From NCBI RefSeq assembly GCF_009711135.1, contig NZ_WMIC01000011.1, positions 124,001-188,000 on the forward strand: a stretch of DNA of 64,000 nucleotides, read 5' to 3'. Below, piece after piece: positions 9,003 through 17,833 of the stretch. Origin of the DNA: Flavobacterium sp. LC2016-01 (GTDB lineage: Bacteria; Bacteroidota; Bacteroidia; Flavobacteriales; Flavobacteriaceae). A program made the position numbers and the translations under genes. The notes below the pieces were generated by a model. It made no database searches. It saw only the letters and a list, made by a program, of their open reading frames with translations, and was not told where the DNA came from. Every line of letters begins with the position of its first letter. Position 1 is the stretch's first letter.

Positions 9003-9179
9003 ATGGGAAGATTAGGTCTTACAGAAATCCTTGTTATAGTAGGTATTGTGATATTACTTTTTGGAGGTAAAAAAATTCCAGAATTAATGAAAGGTTTAGG
9101 AAGCGGTATTAAAGAATTTAAAAACGCTGCTAAAGACGATCAGCCTGCTGCTTCTAAAAAAGAAGAAGAGACAAAATAA
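9003..9179 (+). CDS. tatA: Twin-arginine translocase subunit TatA/TatE
   Basis: 58 residues. The protein begins MGRLGLTEILVIVGIVILLF, one short membrane helix, followed by the GGKKIPEL hinge and the amphipathic helix typical of TatA, then a charged tail rich in lysine and glutamate. TatA oligomers form the pore that exports folded proteins with twin-arginine signals. The gene is a single-gene unit on the plus strand with its own promoter and a strong terminator. tatC is not in the window. The small size is normal for the family. Confidence 0.95.
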   Translation: MGRLGLTEILVIVGIVILLFGGKKIPELMKGLGSGIKEFKNAAKDDQPAASKKEEETK

Positions 9180-9199
9180 GAAAGTCAAAACGAATTAAA

Positions 9200-9236
9200 A
9201 ATCCCAGATTACAAATTGTAGTCTGGGATTTTCTTG
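9200..9236 (+). terminator. Intrinsic terminator after tatA, also facing tex
   Basis: A 13-bp stem (9200-9212 with 9218-9230, one G-T pair) closes a five-base loop and is followed by a T-rich run. It starts 21 bases after the tatA stop and lies between tatA and the convergent tex gene, so it may serve both. Confidence 0.85.
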
Positions 9237-9257
9237 TTTTATCTCCTATTAGAATTT

Positions 9258-11381
9258 TTACAATACCATCGTCAATTGAATTCTTTTTCTGTCTTCATCA
9301 ACTTCAGTAACTTTTACATCAACATGCTGATGTAATTTCACCACTTCGTTTACATCACTTACAAAACCGGCTTTTAATTGCGAAATGTGAACCAATCCGC
9401 TTTCTTTGATTCCGATGTCAACAAAACAGCCAAAGTTGGTGATGTTATTAACAATTCCAGGCAGAATCATTCCCGTTTTTACATCTTTAATCGATTTTAC
9501 ATTCGCATCAAATTCAAAAACTTTAGCCGACTTTCTTGGGTCTAATCCAGGTTTTTCAAGCTCTTTTATGATATCTTTTAATGTAAGTAAACCAATTTCA
9601 GGTGTAATATAATTTTCGGCTTTAATAAGCGCTGTTTTCTCTTTGTTTGCAATTAAGTCGTTTACTGAAAGTTTCAAATCTTTTGCCATTTTCTCCACAA
9701 CCGGATAAGCTTCTGGATGTACTGCCGAATTATCCAATGGATTTTTAGCATTTGTAATTCGAATAAACGCTGCGCCTTGCTGATAGGCTTTATCTCCTAA
9801 ACGAGGCACTTTTTTCAACTGCTTTCGGTCTTCAAAAGGACCATTTTCAGAACGATATTGTACGATGTTTTCAGCAAGCTTCTCTCCTATTCCACTCACA
9901 TAACTTAATAAATGTTTACTTGCTGTGTTGATATTAATTCCAACCGAGTTTACGCAGCGAATTACCGTACTGTCTAATTCTTCTTTTAATTTAGTCTGGT
10001 CAACATCATGTTGATATTGTCCTACTCCAATCGCTTTTGGGTCGATTTTTACCAATTCAGCCAACGGATCTGAAAGTCGGCGGCCGATAGAAACTGAACC
10101 ACGAACGGTTACATCATAATTAGGGAATTCTTCTCTGGCGATTTTTGAAGCCGAATAAACCGAAGCTCCAGCCTCAGAAACAATAAAAACCTGCACCGGT
10201 TTGTCGAACGCGATTTTTTTGATGAAAAATTCGGTTTCGCGTGAAGCCGTTCCATTCCCAATTGAAATCGCATCTATTTGATACGCATTCACCATCGAAC
10301 GGATTTTCTTGATCGCCATTGCTTCCTCATTTTGAGGTGCGTGCGGATAAATCGTTTCGTTGTATAATAAATCTCCTTTTTCGTCCAGACAAACTACTTT
10401 ACAGCCGCTTCTAAATCCTGGATCGATTGCCAAAATTCGCTTTTCTCCTAAAGGCGGCGCTAATAATAACTGTCCTAAATTGTTAGCAAAAACCTGAATC
10501 GAATTGGCATCGGCTTTTGCTTTTGCTTCCTGCAGCGTTTCATTTCCAATCGCTGGATTCAGTAAACGTTTATAACTGTCTTCAATTGCTAACTGTAAAT
10601 GAGCTGTTGTATTATTTTGTTTTTTAATGATGATTTCGTCGATAACATCGTAAGCATCATCAATATCAACATCAATTTTCATTTTAATAAAACCTTCATT
10701 TTCTGCACGGAGCATTGCCAATAATCGGTGCGCCGGTGCTTTTGTCAACGGTTCTTCCCAGTCAAAATATTGATTGAATTTTTGTGCGCCTTCTTCTTCA
10801 GCTTTCTTTTTTACAACTTTGGTTCCAATGGTTGCTTTCCGCTGATATAATCTACGAAGCTGTTTACGAACATAAATATTTTCGTTGATCCATTCGGCCA
10901 CAATATCTCGTGCGCCTTGCATCGCAGCTTCTTCGTTAATAACATTTTCATTGATGTATTGTGTCGAAATAAAATCAACATCAACATCACTTTCTGACAT
11001 AATAATTTTCGCCAAAGGTTCTAAACCAAATTCGCGTGCAACGTCGGCTTTTGTTTTTTTCTTCTTTTTATACGGAAGGTAAAAATCCTCAATTTCTTGC
11101 AAATCAAAGCTTTCTTCGATTTTCTTCTTCAAATCTGGCGTAAGCGCTTTTTGTTCTTCGATCGATTTTAAAACTGCTTCCTTACGTTTTACAAGAGTAT
11201 CGTAGTCTTTTTGCAATTTTGCAATCTGCTCAATTACAACTTCGTCAAGATTTCCGGTTGTATCTTTTCGGTAGCGCGAAATAAACGGAATCGTACAGTC
11301 TTCCTCAAGTAATTTTACTGTGTTTTGAATGTTAATTGCTGCAGTTTGAACAGACTTGGCAATGAATTGAATATTAGTCAT
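9258..11381 (-). CDS. tex: Tex family RNA-binding transcription accessory protein
   Basis: 707 residues, close to the 720-780 typical of Tex. Domain order is as in the family: helical N-terminal region containing ISRYRKDTTGNLDE, a YqgF/RuvC-like domain beginning at RILAIDPGFRSGCKVV (about 314-329), helix-hairpin-helix motifs (NINTASKHLLSYVSGIGEKL), and a C-terminal S1 RNA-binding domain starting MILPGIVNNITNFGCFVDIG (about 640). Tex binds nucleic acids and is linked to transcription and stress tolerance. It is transcribed leftward as a single gene, convergent with tatA. Assignment is secure; the exact role in this lineage is unknown. Confidence 0.93.
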   Translation of the reverse strand: MTNIQFIAKSVQTAAINIQNTVKLLEEDCTIPFISRYRKDTTGNLDEVVIEQIAKLQKDYDTLVKRKEAVLKSIEEQKALTPDLKKKIEESFDLQEIEDFYLPYKKKKKTKADVAREFGLEPLAKIIMSESDVDVDFISTQYINENVINEEAAMQGARDIVAEWINENIYVRKQLRRLYQRKATIGTKVVKKKAEEEGAQKFNQYFDWEEPLTKAPAHRLLAMLRAENEGFIKMKIDVDIDDAYDVIDEIIIKKQNNTTAHLQLAIEDSYKRLLNPAIGNETLQEAKAKADANSIQVFANNLGQLLLAPPLGEKRILAIDPGFRSGCKVVCLDEKGDLLYNETIYPHAPQNEEAMAIKKIRSMVNAYQIDAISIGNGTASRETEFFIKKIAFDKPVQVFIVSEAGASVYSASKIAREEFPNYDVTVRGSVSIGRRLSDPLAELVKIDPKAIGVGQYQHDVDQTKLKEELDSTVIRCVNSVGININTASKHLLSYVSGIGEKLAENIVQYRSENGPFEDRKQLKKVPRLGDKAYQQGAAFIRITNAKNPLDNSAVHPEAYPVVEKMAKDLKLSVNDLIANKEKTALIKAENYITPEIGLLTLKDIIKELEKPGLDPRKSAKVFEFDANVKSIKDVKTGMILPGIVNNITNFGCFVDIGIKESGLVHISQLKAGFVSDVNEVVKLHQHVDVKVTEVDEDRKRIQLTMVL

Positions 11382-11472
11382 ACTTTTAATGAAATAAATT
11401 CTTAATTATAAATCAGTATAATTTACTTGTTAAAATATACAAGGAAAATCACTAACCGTTTGGCTAAAATAA

Positions 11473-11480
11473 TATCTTTG
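11473..11480 (+). promoter_or_regulatory. Probable -7 promoter box for the DUF1294 gene
   Basis: TATCTTTG matches TAnnTTTG exactly and lies 17 bases before the start codon of the downstream gene. No convincing -33 element is seen at the right distance. Confidence 0.45.
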
Positions 11481-11497
11481 TTTTTAATATTATACCA

Positions 11498-11767
11498 ATG
11501 GAAATTTTTTTACTCTGTTTTTTATTTATAAATATCATCGTTTTTATTCTTGCCGGATATGATAAATATCAAGCTCGAAAAAATAAACGAAGAATCCCCG
11601 AAAATACGCTATTCTTTCTGCAATTAATCGGAGGAACTCCAGGTTTATTAACGGCAATGCTTTTCTTTAGACATAAAACGAGTAAAACTTCATTTATTGT
11701 CAAATTCTCGCTTATTTTTTTGCTTCAGGGTATTTTAGTTTACCTCTATTTAACTGAAAAAATATAG
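11498..11767 (+). CDS. DUF1294 family small membrane protein
   Basis: 89 residues with three hydrophobic segments. The layout is typical of DUF1294: an N-terminal helix, then YDKYQARKNKRRIPE (about 21-35), then FLQLIGGTPGLLTAMLFFRH, a KTSKTSF segment and a final helix. The function of the family is unknown. The gene stands alone on the plus strand between tex and rpiB, both on the other strand. Confidence 0.85.
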   Translation: MEIFLLCFLFINIIVFILAGYDKYQARKNKRRIPENTLFFLQLIGGTPGLLTAMLFFRHKTSKTSFIVKFSLIFLLQGILVYLYLTEKI

Positions 11768-11830
11768 ATATTAACAATGTTAATAACTTGAAAAAACCAT
11801 TTTAATCAGATGATTTTAAATACATTAAAT

Positions 11831-11905
11831 AAAAAACCGGATGAATTATAAAAATCCGCCCGGTGTGTTTATCCTTTATTGGTGCGAAGCACCCGATTTT
11901 TTTTG
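11831..11905. terminator. Hairpin region between the DUF1294 gene and rpiB
   Basis: Two short GC-rich inverted elements lie in an otherwise AT-rich gap: a CCGG...CCGG pair around 11838-11863 and GGTGC-GAA-GCACC at 11881-11893 followed by a run of T. They sit between convergent genes, so a shared terminator is the simplest reading, but the stems are short. Confidence 0.4.
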
Positions 11906-11913
11906 ACGTTTTA

Positions 11914-12342
11914 CTAACAAGCAATTTTATTCACTCTATTTTGGTGTCTTCCGCCTTCAAAAGCGGTTTCCAAGAAAGTTTCAACAATTTCAACTGCTTG
12001 ATGAATAGAAGTAAAGCGCGCCGGAATACTTACAATATTAGCGTCGTTATGCAAACGTGTCAAATAAGCAATTTCCTTAGTCCAGCATAAACCAGCTCTC
12101 ACTTTCGGGTGTTTATTAACCGTCATTGCAATTCCGTTTCCGCTTCCGCAGATCACGATTCCAAAATCAGCTTTTCCTTCAGAAACATCATTTGCAACTG
12201 GATGTCCAAAATCTGGATAATCTACAGAAGCATCAGTGTCAGTTCCATAATTTGTTACTTCATGTCCTTTTGCTTTCAGCATTTCAACAATTGCTTTTTT
12301 ATATTCTGGTCCAGCGTGGTCATTTCCTATTGAAATTTTCAT
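11914..12342 (-). CDS. rpiB: Ribose 5-phosphate isomerase B
   Basis: 142 residues, normal RpiB length. Conserved features are visible: ISIGNDHAGPEYK at the start with the substrate-binding DHAG, GIVICGSGNGIAM around 61-73 with the catalytic cysteine, HNDANIVSIPAR, and the terminal GGRHQNRVNKI. It interconverts ribose 5-phosphate and ribulose 5-phosphate in the pentose phosphate pathway. It is the last leftward gene before the 780-bp intergenic region proposed as an origin. Confidence 0.95.
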   Translation of the reverse strand: MKISIGNDHAGPEYKKAIVEMLKAKGHEVTNYGTDTDASVDYPDFGHPVANDVSEGKADFGIVICGSGNGIAMTVNKHPKVRAGLCWTKEIAYLTRLHNDANIVSIPARFTSIHQAVEIVETFLETAFEGGRHQNRVNKIAC

Positions 12343-13120
12343 TTTCTATACTATTTAGTTGTGTAGTACAAATTTACTCAATTAATAAATGTTTGCCACG
12401 AATTACACCAATTTTCACAAATTATTTTCTTTATGAATATAATCTAAACATTACAATATAAATTCGTGTACATTCGTGTAATTCGTTGCAAAAACCTTTA
12501 TTTTACAACTATTTCACTGTCAAAACCTTATCACTTATTAACAATTTTAATAAGTATATAAGTCTCTCATAATCAATAAATAATAAACAGTGTTTTTGTT
12601 AAAATTTTGAAATGTTGATAGCGAATCGTAATTCGTTGATATTCAATTAACTTTAAGTTAACATTATTTGTTAATAAGTTCGAAAAGAAAATTAGAAGTT
12701 TTTTTTGGTTGTGTCAAAAAAAAACCTAATCCAAAACTGGAATTAAAAATCCTAATAAAGTTTCATTAATTTTTAGAAAAGTTATCAATATCAAAAATGC
12801 CATTTTCAACAAAAATCAACATCTGAACTTATCTACAAAATGAATTCATTTTTGGTTGTCAACCGTTGTTAATTAAAATTCAAAAAACCTTAAAAATTAA
12901 ACTTTTAACTCCAAATAACTATGTTAATAACTGCCAATAACTAAGAGAAACTTCATTTCAATACTTTTAAAAATAAATTTATTCGACATATTAACACACT
13001 ATAATAACCAACATTTTTTATAAAATTTTAAAAATCTTTTTTTGTTGTATTTAATATATGTTGAAAACTAAAAAAGTTGAAAAGGAAAAAAAATTTTTGA
13101 ATTTGGAAAAAAGAACGTTT
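12343..13120. other. Candidate chromosomal replication origin (AT-rich gap with DnaA-box-like nonamers)
   Basis: A 778-bp stretch without a credible gene. It holds TTATTAACA at 12535-12543, the same nonamer inverted at 12669-12677 and 12922-12930, and TTATCTACA (one mismatch to the DnaA box TTATCCACA) at 12829-12837, inside very AT-rich sequence. Main genes to the left run leftward (1-8792, 9258-12342) and many to the right run rightward (rnr onward), as expected when replication forks leave from here. A parS-like array lies 16 kb to the right. This is inference; TTATTAACA is only a relaxed match to known boxes. Confidence 0.45.
12392..12492. repeat. Inverted repeat related to a dispersed flavobacterial intergenic sequence
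   Basis: The left arm 12392-12424 contains CCACGAATTACAC and the right arm 12459-12492 contains GTGTAATTCGTTGC. The arms are imperfect reverse complements of about 33 bases around a 34-base centre. The words CACGAATT and TTCGTG recur inside each arm. From memory, similar CACGAATT-type sequences are dispersed in Flavobacterium intergenic DNA. No gene is encoded. Confidence 0.6.
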
Positions 13121-13354
13121 TTAAACGATTTTGAGAGGATTGTTTAAGTTGTCCAGAATTTGCTGTACTTCTTCGAAATCGTTGGGATGAACTTTGAGTC
13201 GGATACCGCCAAGTGCTGCCGAATACATTGGAGCGACAGAAAGCGTCATTTCGTTTTCAAAATAATATGGAATTTCTTCTTGTTCTAATAAGTGTTTCAG
13301 AACAACAGTTTCGTGCTGATAATTGAATACCGCAATGGTTTTAAAGCTTTCCAT
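13121..13354 (-). CDS. DUF2007 family small protein
   Basis: 77 residues, soluble. The sequence starts with a strand (FKTIAVFN), then HETVVLKHLLEQEEIPYYFENE and a C-terminal LGGIRLKVHPNDFEEVQQIL. This alternation matches DUF2007, a small alpha/beta domain that folds like the regulatory GlnB group and is called a putative signal-transducing protein. No partner is obvious. It is transcribed leftward next to the proposed origin and divergently from rnr. Confidence 0.8.
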   Translation of the reverse strand: MESFKTIAVFNYQHETVVLKHLLEQEEIPYYFENEMTLSVAPMYSAALGGIRLKVHPNDFEEVQQILDNLNNPLKIV

Positions 13355-13464
13355 ATTAGGTCTTTTTATAAATGTACGAAAAGTTATATTTTTAATAATT
13401 CTAATTGTTAAAATCTATTATCTGATATCTTATTTGTAATTTTAAACCTTATAAGAAAAGATAT

Positions 13465-15645
13465 ATGAGTAAGAAAATTAGAAAGCCGATAAAAAATGAG
13501 AAAGATTTCTCTAGTAAGATAGTAAAAATTTTATCGCAAAGCCCTAATAAAGCATTCAATTATAAACAAATAGCGGCAAAGCTTGAACTTGATGATACAA
13601 AAAGCAGAAATCAGATTATAAAAGATTTAAAAATTTTGGCTTCTTCAAAAAAGATAATTGAATCTGAACCTGGGAAATATTTAGTAAAAGCCGAAAGCCA
13701 GGATTATTACGAAGGAACAATTGATATGACAAGCAGAAAAACAGCTTATTTCATTTGTCCGGATTTTGCAGAAGATGTGTTTATTCCGACCAATAATTTG
13801 AATCGCGCACTGGATAAAGACAAAGTAAAAGTTTACGTTTATAACCGCAGAAAAGGTAAAAGACCTGAAGGTGAAGTAATTTCAGTTGTAGAAAGAAATA
13901 AAACAGAGTTTGTTGGAGTAATCGATATTCAGGCGAATTTTGCCTTTGTATCGACTGCAAATCCTAAAATGTATACGGATATTTTTATTCCGAAAGATAA
14001 AATTGGAGAAGCAGAAAACGGTGATGTTGTTTTAGTTACCATAGAAGATTGGCCAAAAAGAGCGGATAGTCCGTTTGGATCTGTAATTAGAGTTTTAGGA
14101 AAACCTGGAGAACACAATACAGAAATTCATGCGATTTTAGCTGAATACGGTTTACCGGCAGATTTTCCGGTAGAAGTAGAGGTTTATGCTCAAAAAATAG
14201 ATACTTCGATTCAGGAATCTGAGATTGCAAAACGTCGTGATATGCGTGATACGCTTACGTTTACGATAGATCCAAAAGATGCAAAAGATTTTGATGATGC
14301 TTTGTCTTTCAAAAAGTTAGATAATGGAAATTTCGAAATCGGAATTCATATTGCTGATGTTTCGTATTATTTAGAAGAAGGTACAATTCTGGATGATGAA
14401 GCATATCAACGTGCAACTTCAGTTTATTTGGTTGATAGAGTAGTACCGATGCTTCCGGAAGTTTTATCTAATTTTGCGTGTTCACTTCGCCCAAATGAAG
14501 AAAAATATACGTTCTCTGCTATTTTTGAAGTTTCTCCAACTTCGCAAGTTATCAACCAATGGTTTGGAAGAACAGTAATTTATTCTGATCAGCGTTTTGC
14601 TTATGAAGAAGCGCAATATATCATTGAAACAAAAGACAATACGATTCCAGTTGATATTTCAATTACCGGAGAATCTTATGTAGTTTCTGATGAAATTGTT
14701 GAAGCGACTTTAAAATTAGATGAATTAGCGAAAATTTTAAGAAAGAAAAGAATGCAGAATGGTGCTATTTCTTTTGATAAAGTAGAAGTAAAATTCAATC
14801 TTGATGCTGAAGGTGAACCAGAAGGTGTTTATTTCAAAATTTCAAAAGATGCTAATCATCTTATTGAAGAATTCATGCTTTTAGCGAATAGAAAAGTAGC
14901 GGAATACATTGGAAAACAAAAGAAAACATTTGTATACCGAATTCACGACGAACCAAACGAAGACAAATTAATTGCGATGCAAACTGTAATTGCTAAATTT
15001 GGTTATAAAATTGATTTCCGTAACAAAGGTGATATTTCGAAATCATTGAACGCTTTGATGGAAGAAGTAAACGGTAAAAAAGAGCAAAATCTTATTGATA
15101 CGCTGGCGATCAGAAGTATGAGCAAAGCCAAATATTCGACTGATAATATTGGTCATTATGGTTTGGCCTTTGATTATTACAGCCATTTTACTTCGCCAAT
15201 TCGTCGTTATCCAGACGTTATGGTACACAGATTGCTGCAGTATTATTTAGATGGAGGCGCTTCTGTAGATGAAGAAGTTTATGAAACCAAATGTCTGCAT
15301 TGTTCAAATATGGAAAGTTTAGCGACTAATGCTGAGCGAGACAGTATCAAATACATGCAGGTTAAATACATGCAGGATCATCAGGATGAAGAATTCTTGG
15401 GCGTTATTTCTGGTGTTACTGAATGGGGAATTTATGTTGAAATCGTTTCAAACAAATGCGAGGGAATGGTAAGAATCAGAGAAATTAAAGATGATTACTA
15501 TACTTTCGATGAAAAACAATATGCATTGGTTGGAGCTACTTCAAACAGCATTTTGCAATTAGGAGACGAAATTTATGTTAAAGTAAAAAATGCCGATCTA
15601 GTTAAAAAACAACTTGATTTTCATTTTTTGCGACGAGCTGAATAA
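13465..15645 (+). CDS. rnr: Ribonuclease R
   Basis: 726 residues. Order: an N-terminal winged-helix region (about 15-70), cold-shock OB folds, the RNB catalytic domain with DPKDAKDFDDALSF (about 270-283) carrying the aspartates that bind magnesium, HYGLAFDYYSHFTSPIRRYPD near 565-585, and a C-terminal S1 domain (about 640-722). RNase R degrades structured RNA processively from the 3' end. It is the first rightward gene after the proposed origin, and the DUF2807 gene follows after 23 bp. Confidence 0.96.
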   Translation: MSKKIRKPIKNEKDFSSKIVKILSQSPNKAFNYKQIAAKLELDDTKSRNQIIKDLKILASSKKIIESEPGKYLVKAESQDYYEGTIDMTSRKTAYFICPDFAEDVFIPTNNLNRALDKDKVKVYVYNRRKGKRPEGEVISVVERNKTEFVGVIDIQANFAFVSTANPKMYTDIFIPKDKIGEAENGDVVLVTIEDWPKRADSPFGSVIRVLGKPGEHNTEIHAILAEYGLPADFPVEVEVYAQKIDTSIQESEIAKRRDMRDTLTFTIDPKDAKDFDDALSFKKLDNGNFEIGIHIADVSYYLEEGTILDDEAYQRATSVYLVDRVVPMLPEVLSNFACSLRPNEEKYTFSAIFEVSPTSQVINQWFGRTVIYSDQRFAYEEAQYIIETKDNTIPVDISITGESYVVSDEIVEATLKLDELAKILRKKRMQNGAISFDKVEVKFNLDAEGEPEGVYFKISKDANHLIEEFMLLANRKVAEYIGKQKKTFVYRIHDEPNEDKLIAMQTVIAKFGYKIDFRNKGDISKSLNALMEEVNGKKEQNLIDTLAIRSMSKAKYSTDNIGHYGLAFDYYSHFTSPIRRYPDVMVHRLLQYYLDGGASVDEEVYETKCLHCSNMESLATNAERDSIKYMQVKYMQDHQDEEFLGVISGVTEWGIYVEIVSNKCEGMVRIREIKDDYYTFDEKQYALVGATSNSILQLGDEIYVKVKNADLVKKQLDFHFLRRAE

Positions 15646-15668
15646 GTATTAATTAAAAAAATAAAAGT

Positions 15669-16337
15669 ATGAAAAAGCTAATTATTGGAGCAGTAATTTT
15701 ATTTGCTCAAATGTCGTTTGCTCAGGTTACTAAAGAGTTAGGTGATTTTGATACTGTAAAAGTATTTGATAAGTTATGTGTAAAATTAGTTCCGTCATCT
15801 GAAAATAAAATTGTTATAAAAGGTGCCAGAGAAGCTGAAGTTGAAGCTGTAAATAAAAATGGGACATTAAAATTAAGAATGCCTTTTCCTAAGCTTTTAT
15901 CTGGAAATGATTTAGATATTACGCTATATTACAAACATATAGAATTGATAGATGTTAATGAAGGAGCAGAGGTAAAAAGCAGTGAAGCGATTAAAGCTAC
16001 GTCTTTTAAAGTAAGTGCACAGGAAGGCGGTATCATTAATGTTGAGCTAGATGTTGATAAACTAAAAGTAAGCTGTGTTTCAGGTGGTAAAATTACATTA
16101 ACAGGTAAAGCCTCAAATCAAGATGCAAGTCTAGGAGCTGGAGGTTATTTGCTGGGAAGTAAATTAAGTACGTCTCAAACTACTGTAAGCGTTTCTGCGG
16201 GCGGAAAAGCTGATGTGAATGCGTCAACCCTTGTCGATGCAAAAGTAAGCGCAGGAGGCTCTATTTACATTTATGGAAAACCAAAACAAATAAACCAAAA
16301 AACAGTCTTTGGAGGTAAAATCGAAGAAGTAAAATAA
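15669..16337 (+). CDS. Secreted DUF2807 (head GIN domain) protein
   Basis: 222 residues with a signal peptide ending about MSFAQ (residues 14-18). The mature part is a repetitive beta structure with motifs such as VSAGGKADVNAS and VSAGGSIYIYGKP, typical of DUF2807, whose members form a right-handed beta helix on the Bacteroidota cell surface or in the periplasm. Substrate or partner unknown. It follows rnr by 23 bp and precedes the LysE-type gene by 10 bp, so it may ride on the same transcript. Confidence 0.85.
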   Translation: MKKLIIGAVILFAQMSFAQVTKELGDFDTVKVFDKLCVKLVPSSENKIVIKGAREAEVEAVNKNGTLKLRMPFPKLLSGNDLDITLYYKHIELIDVNEGAEVKSSEAIKATSFKVSAQEGGIINVELDVDKLKVSCVSGGKITLTGKASNQDASLGAGGYLLGSKLSTSQTTVSVSAGGKADVNASTLVDAKVSAGGSIYIYGKPKQINQKTVFGGKIEEVK

Positions 16338-16347
16338 CAACAGTATT

Positions 16348-17028
16348 TTGATGATAAATGATATTCTGGCTGGACTGCCATGGGGACTTGTTCTGAGCTT
16401 TATGGTAGGTCCGGTATTTTTTGTTCTATTAGAAACCAGTATTACAAAAGGTTTCAGATCCGCAATTGTCTTTGATTTTGGAGTAGTATTAGGCGATATT
16501 TTTTTTATTGCTATAGCCTATTTAGGAAGTTACAGACTGATTTCGAGTTTAAAAGATAAACCAGCGCTTTTTATTTTTGGAGGTATAATCATGCTTTCGT
16601 ATGGTATTATTTCTTTTGTGAAACTAAAGAAAGAAGAAAAAATTAATGATGAAGAAATTGACCGTGATATCTTAAAAAGAAACTATGGAAGTTTGTTTGT
16701 AAAAGGTTTTTTACTGAACGTTATCAACATTGGAGTCCTTGGTTTTTGGCTTGCCGTTATTATTTCTGTCGGACCAAAATTAGAAATGCAAAACTCAAGA
16801 ATGATTACATTTTTTACTGCAGTAATTTTAACTTATTTATTTGTTGACTGTCTTAAAATACTATTAGCTAAACAATTAAAATCTAAAATGACACCAACTA
16901 ATATATTAAAAATCAAAAAAGGAATTAGTATAGTTTTAATGGTTTTTGGATTTGTTTTGATGATTCAAGGATGGTTTCCAAAAGAAAAGGAAATGGTTAA
17001 AAATGCTTTTGAAAAGATTGATAAGTAG
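16348..17028 (+). CDS. LysE family amino-acid exporter
   Basis: 226 residues with six hydrophobic segments. The N-terminus LPWGLVLSFMVGPVFFVLLE matches the LysE/RhtB signature around helix 1 (GPxxxxVL type), followed by GFRSAIVFDFGVVLGDIFFI. Members export amino acids or similar small molecules across the inner membrane. The cytoplasmic loop after helix 3 is unusually charged (KLKKEEKINDEEIDRD). Two adjacent ATG codons (16348, 16351) are possible starts. It ends just before a clear terminator. Confidence 0.85.
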   Translation: MMINDILAGLPWGLVLSFMVGPVFFVLLETSITKGFRSAIVFDFGVVLGDIFFIAIAYLGSYRLISSLKDKPALFIFGGIIMLSYGIISFVKLKKEEKINDEEIDRDILKRNYGSLFVKGFLLNVINIGVLGFWLAVIISVGPKLEMQNSRMITFFTAVILTYLFVDCLKILLAKQLKSKMTPTNILKIKKGISIVLMVFGFVLMIQGWFPKEKEMVKNAFEKIDK

Positions 17029-17056
17029 TTTGTTAATAACTCAAAAATATACAATT

Positions 17057-17083
17057 AAACCTCTGAATTTCAGAGGTTTTTTT
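17057..17083 (+). terminator. Intrinsic terminator after the LysE-family gene
   Basis: A 10-bp perfect stem AAACCTCTGA / TCAGAGGTTT (17057-17066 with 17070-17079), a three-base loop, and a following run of T. Confidence 0.9.
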
Positions 17084-17171
17084 TATGTTTATAATGTACG
17101 AATAAACTTTATCAAAGTTCAAAACTTTGACAAAGTTGAATACTAAGTTTTCGAAAGAAAAAGACATAAAA

Positions 17172-17199
17172 AAAACCTTCAAATTGCTTTGAAGGTTTT
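17172..17199 (-). terminator. Intrinsic terminator after tRNA-Cys
   Basis: A 12-bp perfect stem (17172-17183 with 17188-17199) around a four-base loop begins three bases beyond the tRNA 3' end and is followed on the minus strand by a T run. Confidence 0.85.
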
Positions 17200-17201
17200 A
17201 G

Positions 17202-17272
17202 AGGCATCGTCCGGATTCGAACCGGAGTAGGAGCTTTTGCAGAGCCCAGCCTAGCCGCTCGGCCACGACGCC
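17202..17272 (-). tRNA. tRNA-Cys (anticodon GCA)
   Basis: The minus strand folds into a full cloverleaf. The acceptor stem GGCGTCG pairs with CGATGCC (one G-T pair), the D arm is closed by GCC/GGC, the anticodon loop is CTGCAAA with GCA at positions 34-36, the variable loop has 4 bases, and the T arm is TCCGG-TTCGAAT-CCGGA. The discriminator base is T, an identity element of tRNA-Cys. CCA is not encoded. Length is 71 bases. Confidence 0.96.
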
Positions 17273-17366
17273 ATTGCTTGAACGGATGGCAAAAGTAACT
17301 AAAATCTTTAAAATTCAAAAGTTTCGTATGAACTATTTTGAAAAAATACGATTTTAATTAAAATAA

Positions 17367-17726
17367 TTACTTTCTGATTTCCGTCATTTTTATGGTAACT
17401 GTTTCAACATCACCACCAATAGGAGGGTTTATTTTAGATACCCAAACTGTTGTTTTTTCTACTGTTAAAATTTCAGCCAGTACACGAATATTGATTCTTT
17501 TGGCGACATGTTCTAATAAATGTGAACGAATTGCCATTTCTTCTTCAACAATTTTATTCAAATGAACATAATCAACAGTGTCTAAAAGATGATCTGTTTC
17601 TGCTGATTTCTCTAAATTTGTTTTAATTTTTAGATCAACAGTGTAGTCAGATCCAATTTTTCCTTCTTCAATTAAACATCCGTGGTACGAAAAAGTACGA
17701 ATGTTTTTTAGTTTTATAACTCCCAT
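17367..17726 (-). CDS. folB: Dihydroneopterin aldolase
   Basis: 119 residues, the standard FolB length. The start MGVIKLKNIRTFSYHGCLIE contains the YHG motif of the pterin pocket, and DTVDYVHLNKIV and SHLLEHVAKRI carry the conserved tyrosine and glutamate residues of the T-fold. FolB cleaves dihydroneopterin to 6-hydroxymethyl-dihydropterin in folate synthesis. It is transcribed leftward, divergent from glnS. Its upstream region contains a parS-like half site at 17735-17750. Confidence 0.93.
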   Translation of the reverse strand: MGVIKLKNIRTFSYHGCLIEEGKIGSDYTVDLKIKTNLEKSAETDHLLDTVDYVHLNKIVEEEMAIRSHLLEHVAKRINIRVLAEILTVEKTTVWVSKINPPIGGDVETVTIKMTEIRK

Positions 17727-17806
17727 TTTTATATTGTTTCACGTTTAAAGTTTCAGGTTATGCGCCACTTAAATAACTTTAAACCTGAAACCTGAAACCT
17801 TTTTTT

Positions 17807-17814
17807 TATCTTTG
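17807..17814 (+). promoter_or_regulatory. -7 promoter box for glnS
   Basis: TATCTTTG is an exact TAnnTTTG match 19 bases before the glnS start codon. It is preceded by a GTTTCAGG-type inverted repeat (about 17747-17800) that leaves no obvious -33 element. Confidence 0.6.
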
Positions 17815-17833
17815 CTAAAATTACTATAAAATA

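Noticed and set aside
12126..12461. Open frame on the plus strand across rpiB and the repeat
   Set aside because: It lies antisense to rpiB and continues into the inverted repeat; composition is phenylalanine-rich as expected for antisense of AT-rich coding DNA.
17735..17750. parS-like site upstream of folB
   Set aside because: Only the left half (TGTTTCACGT) matches; the right half is degenerate.
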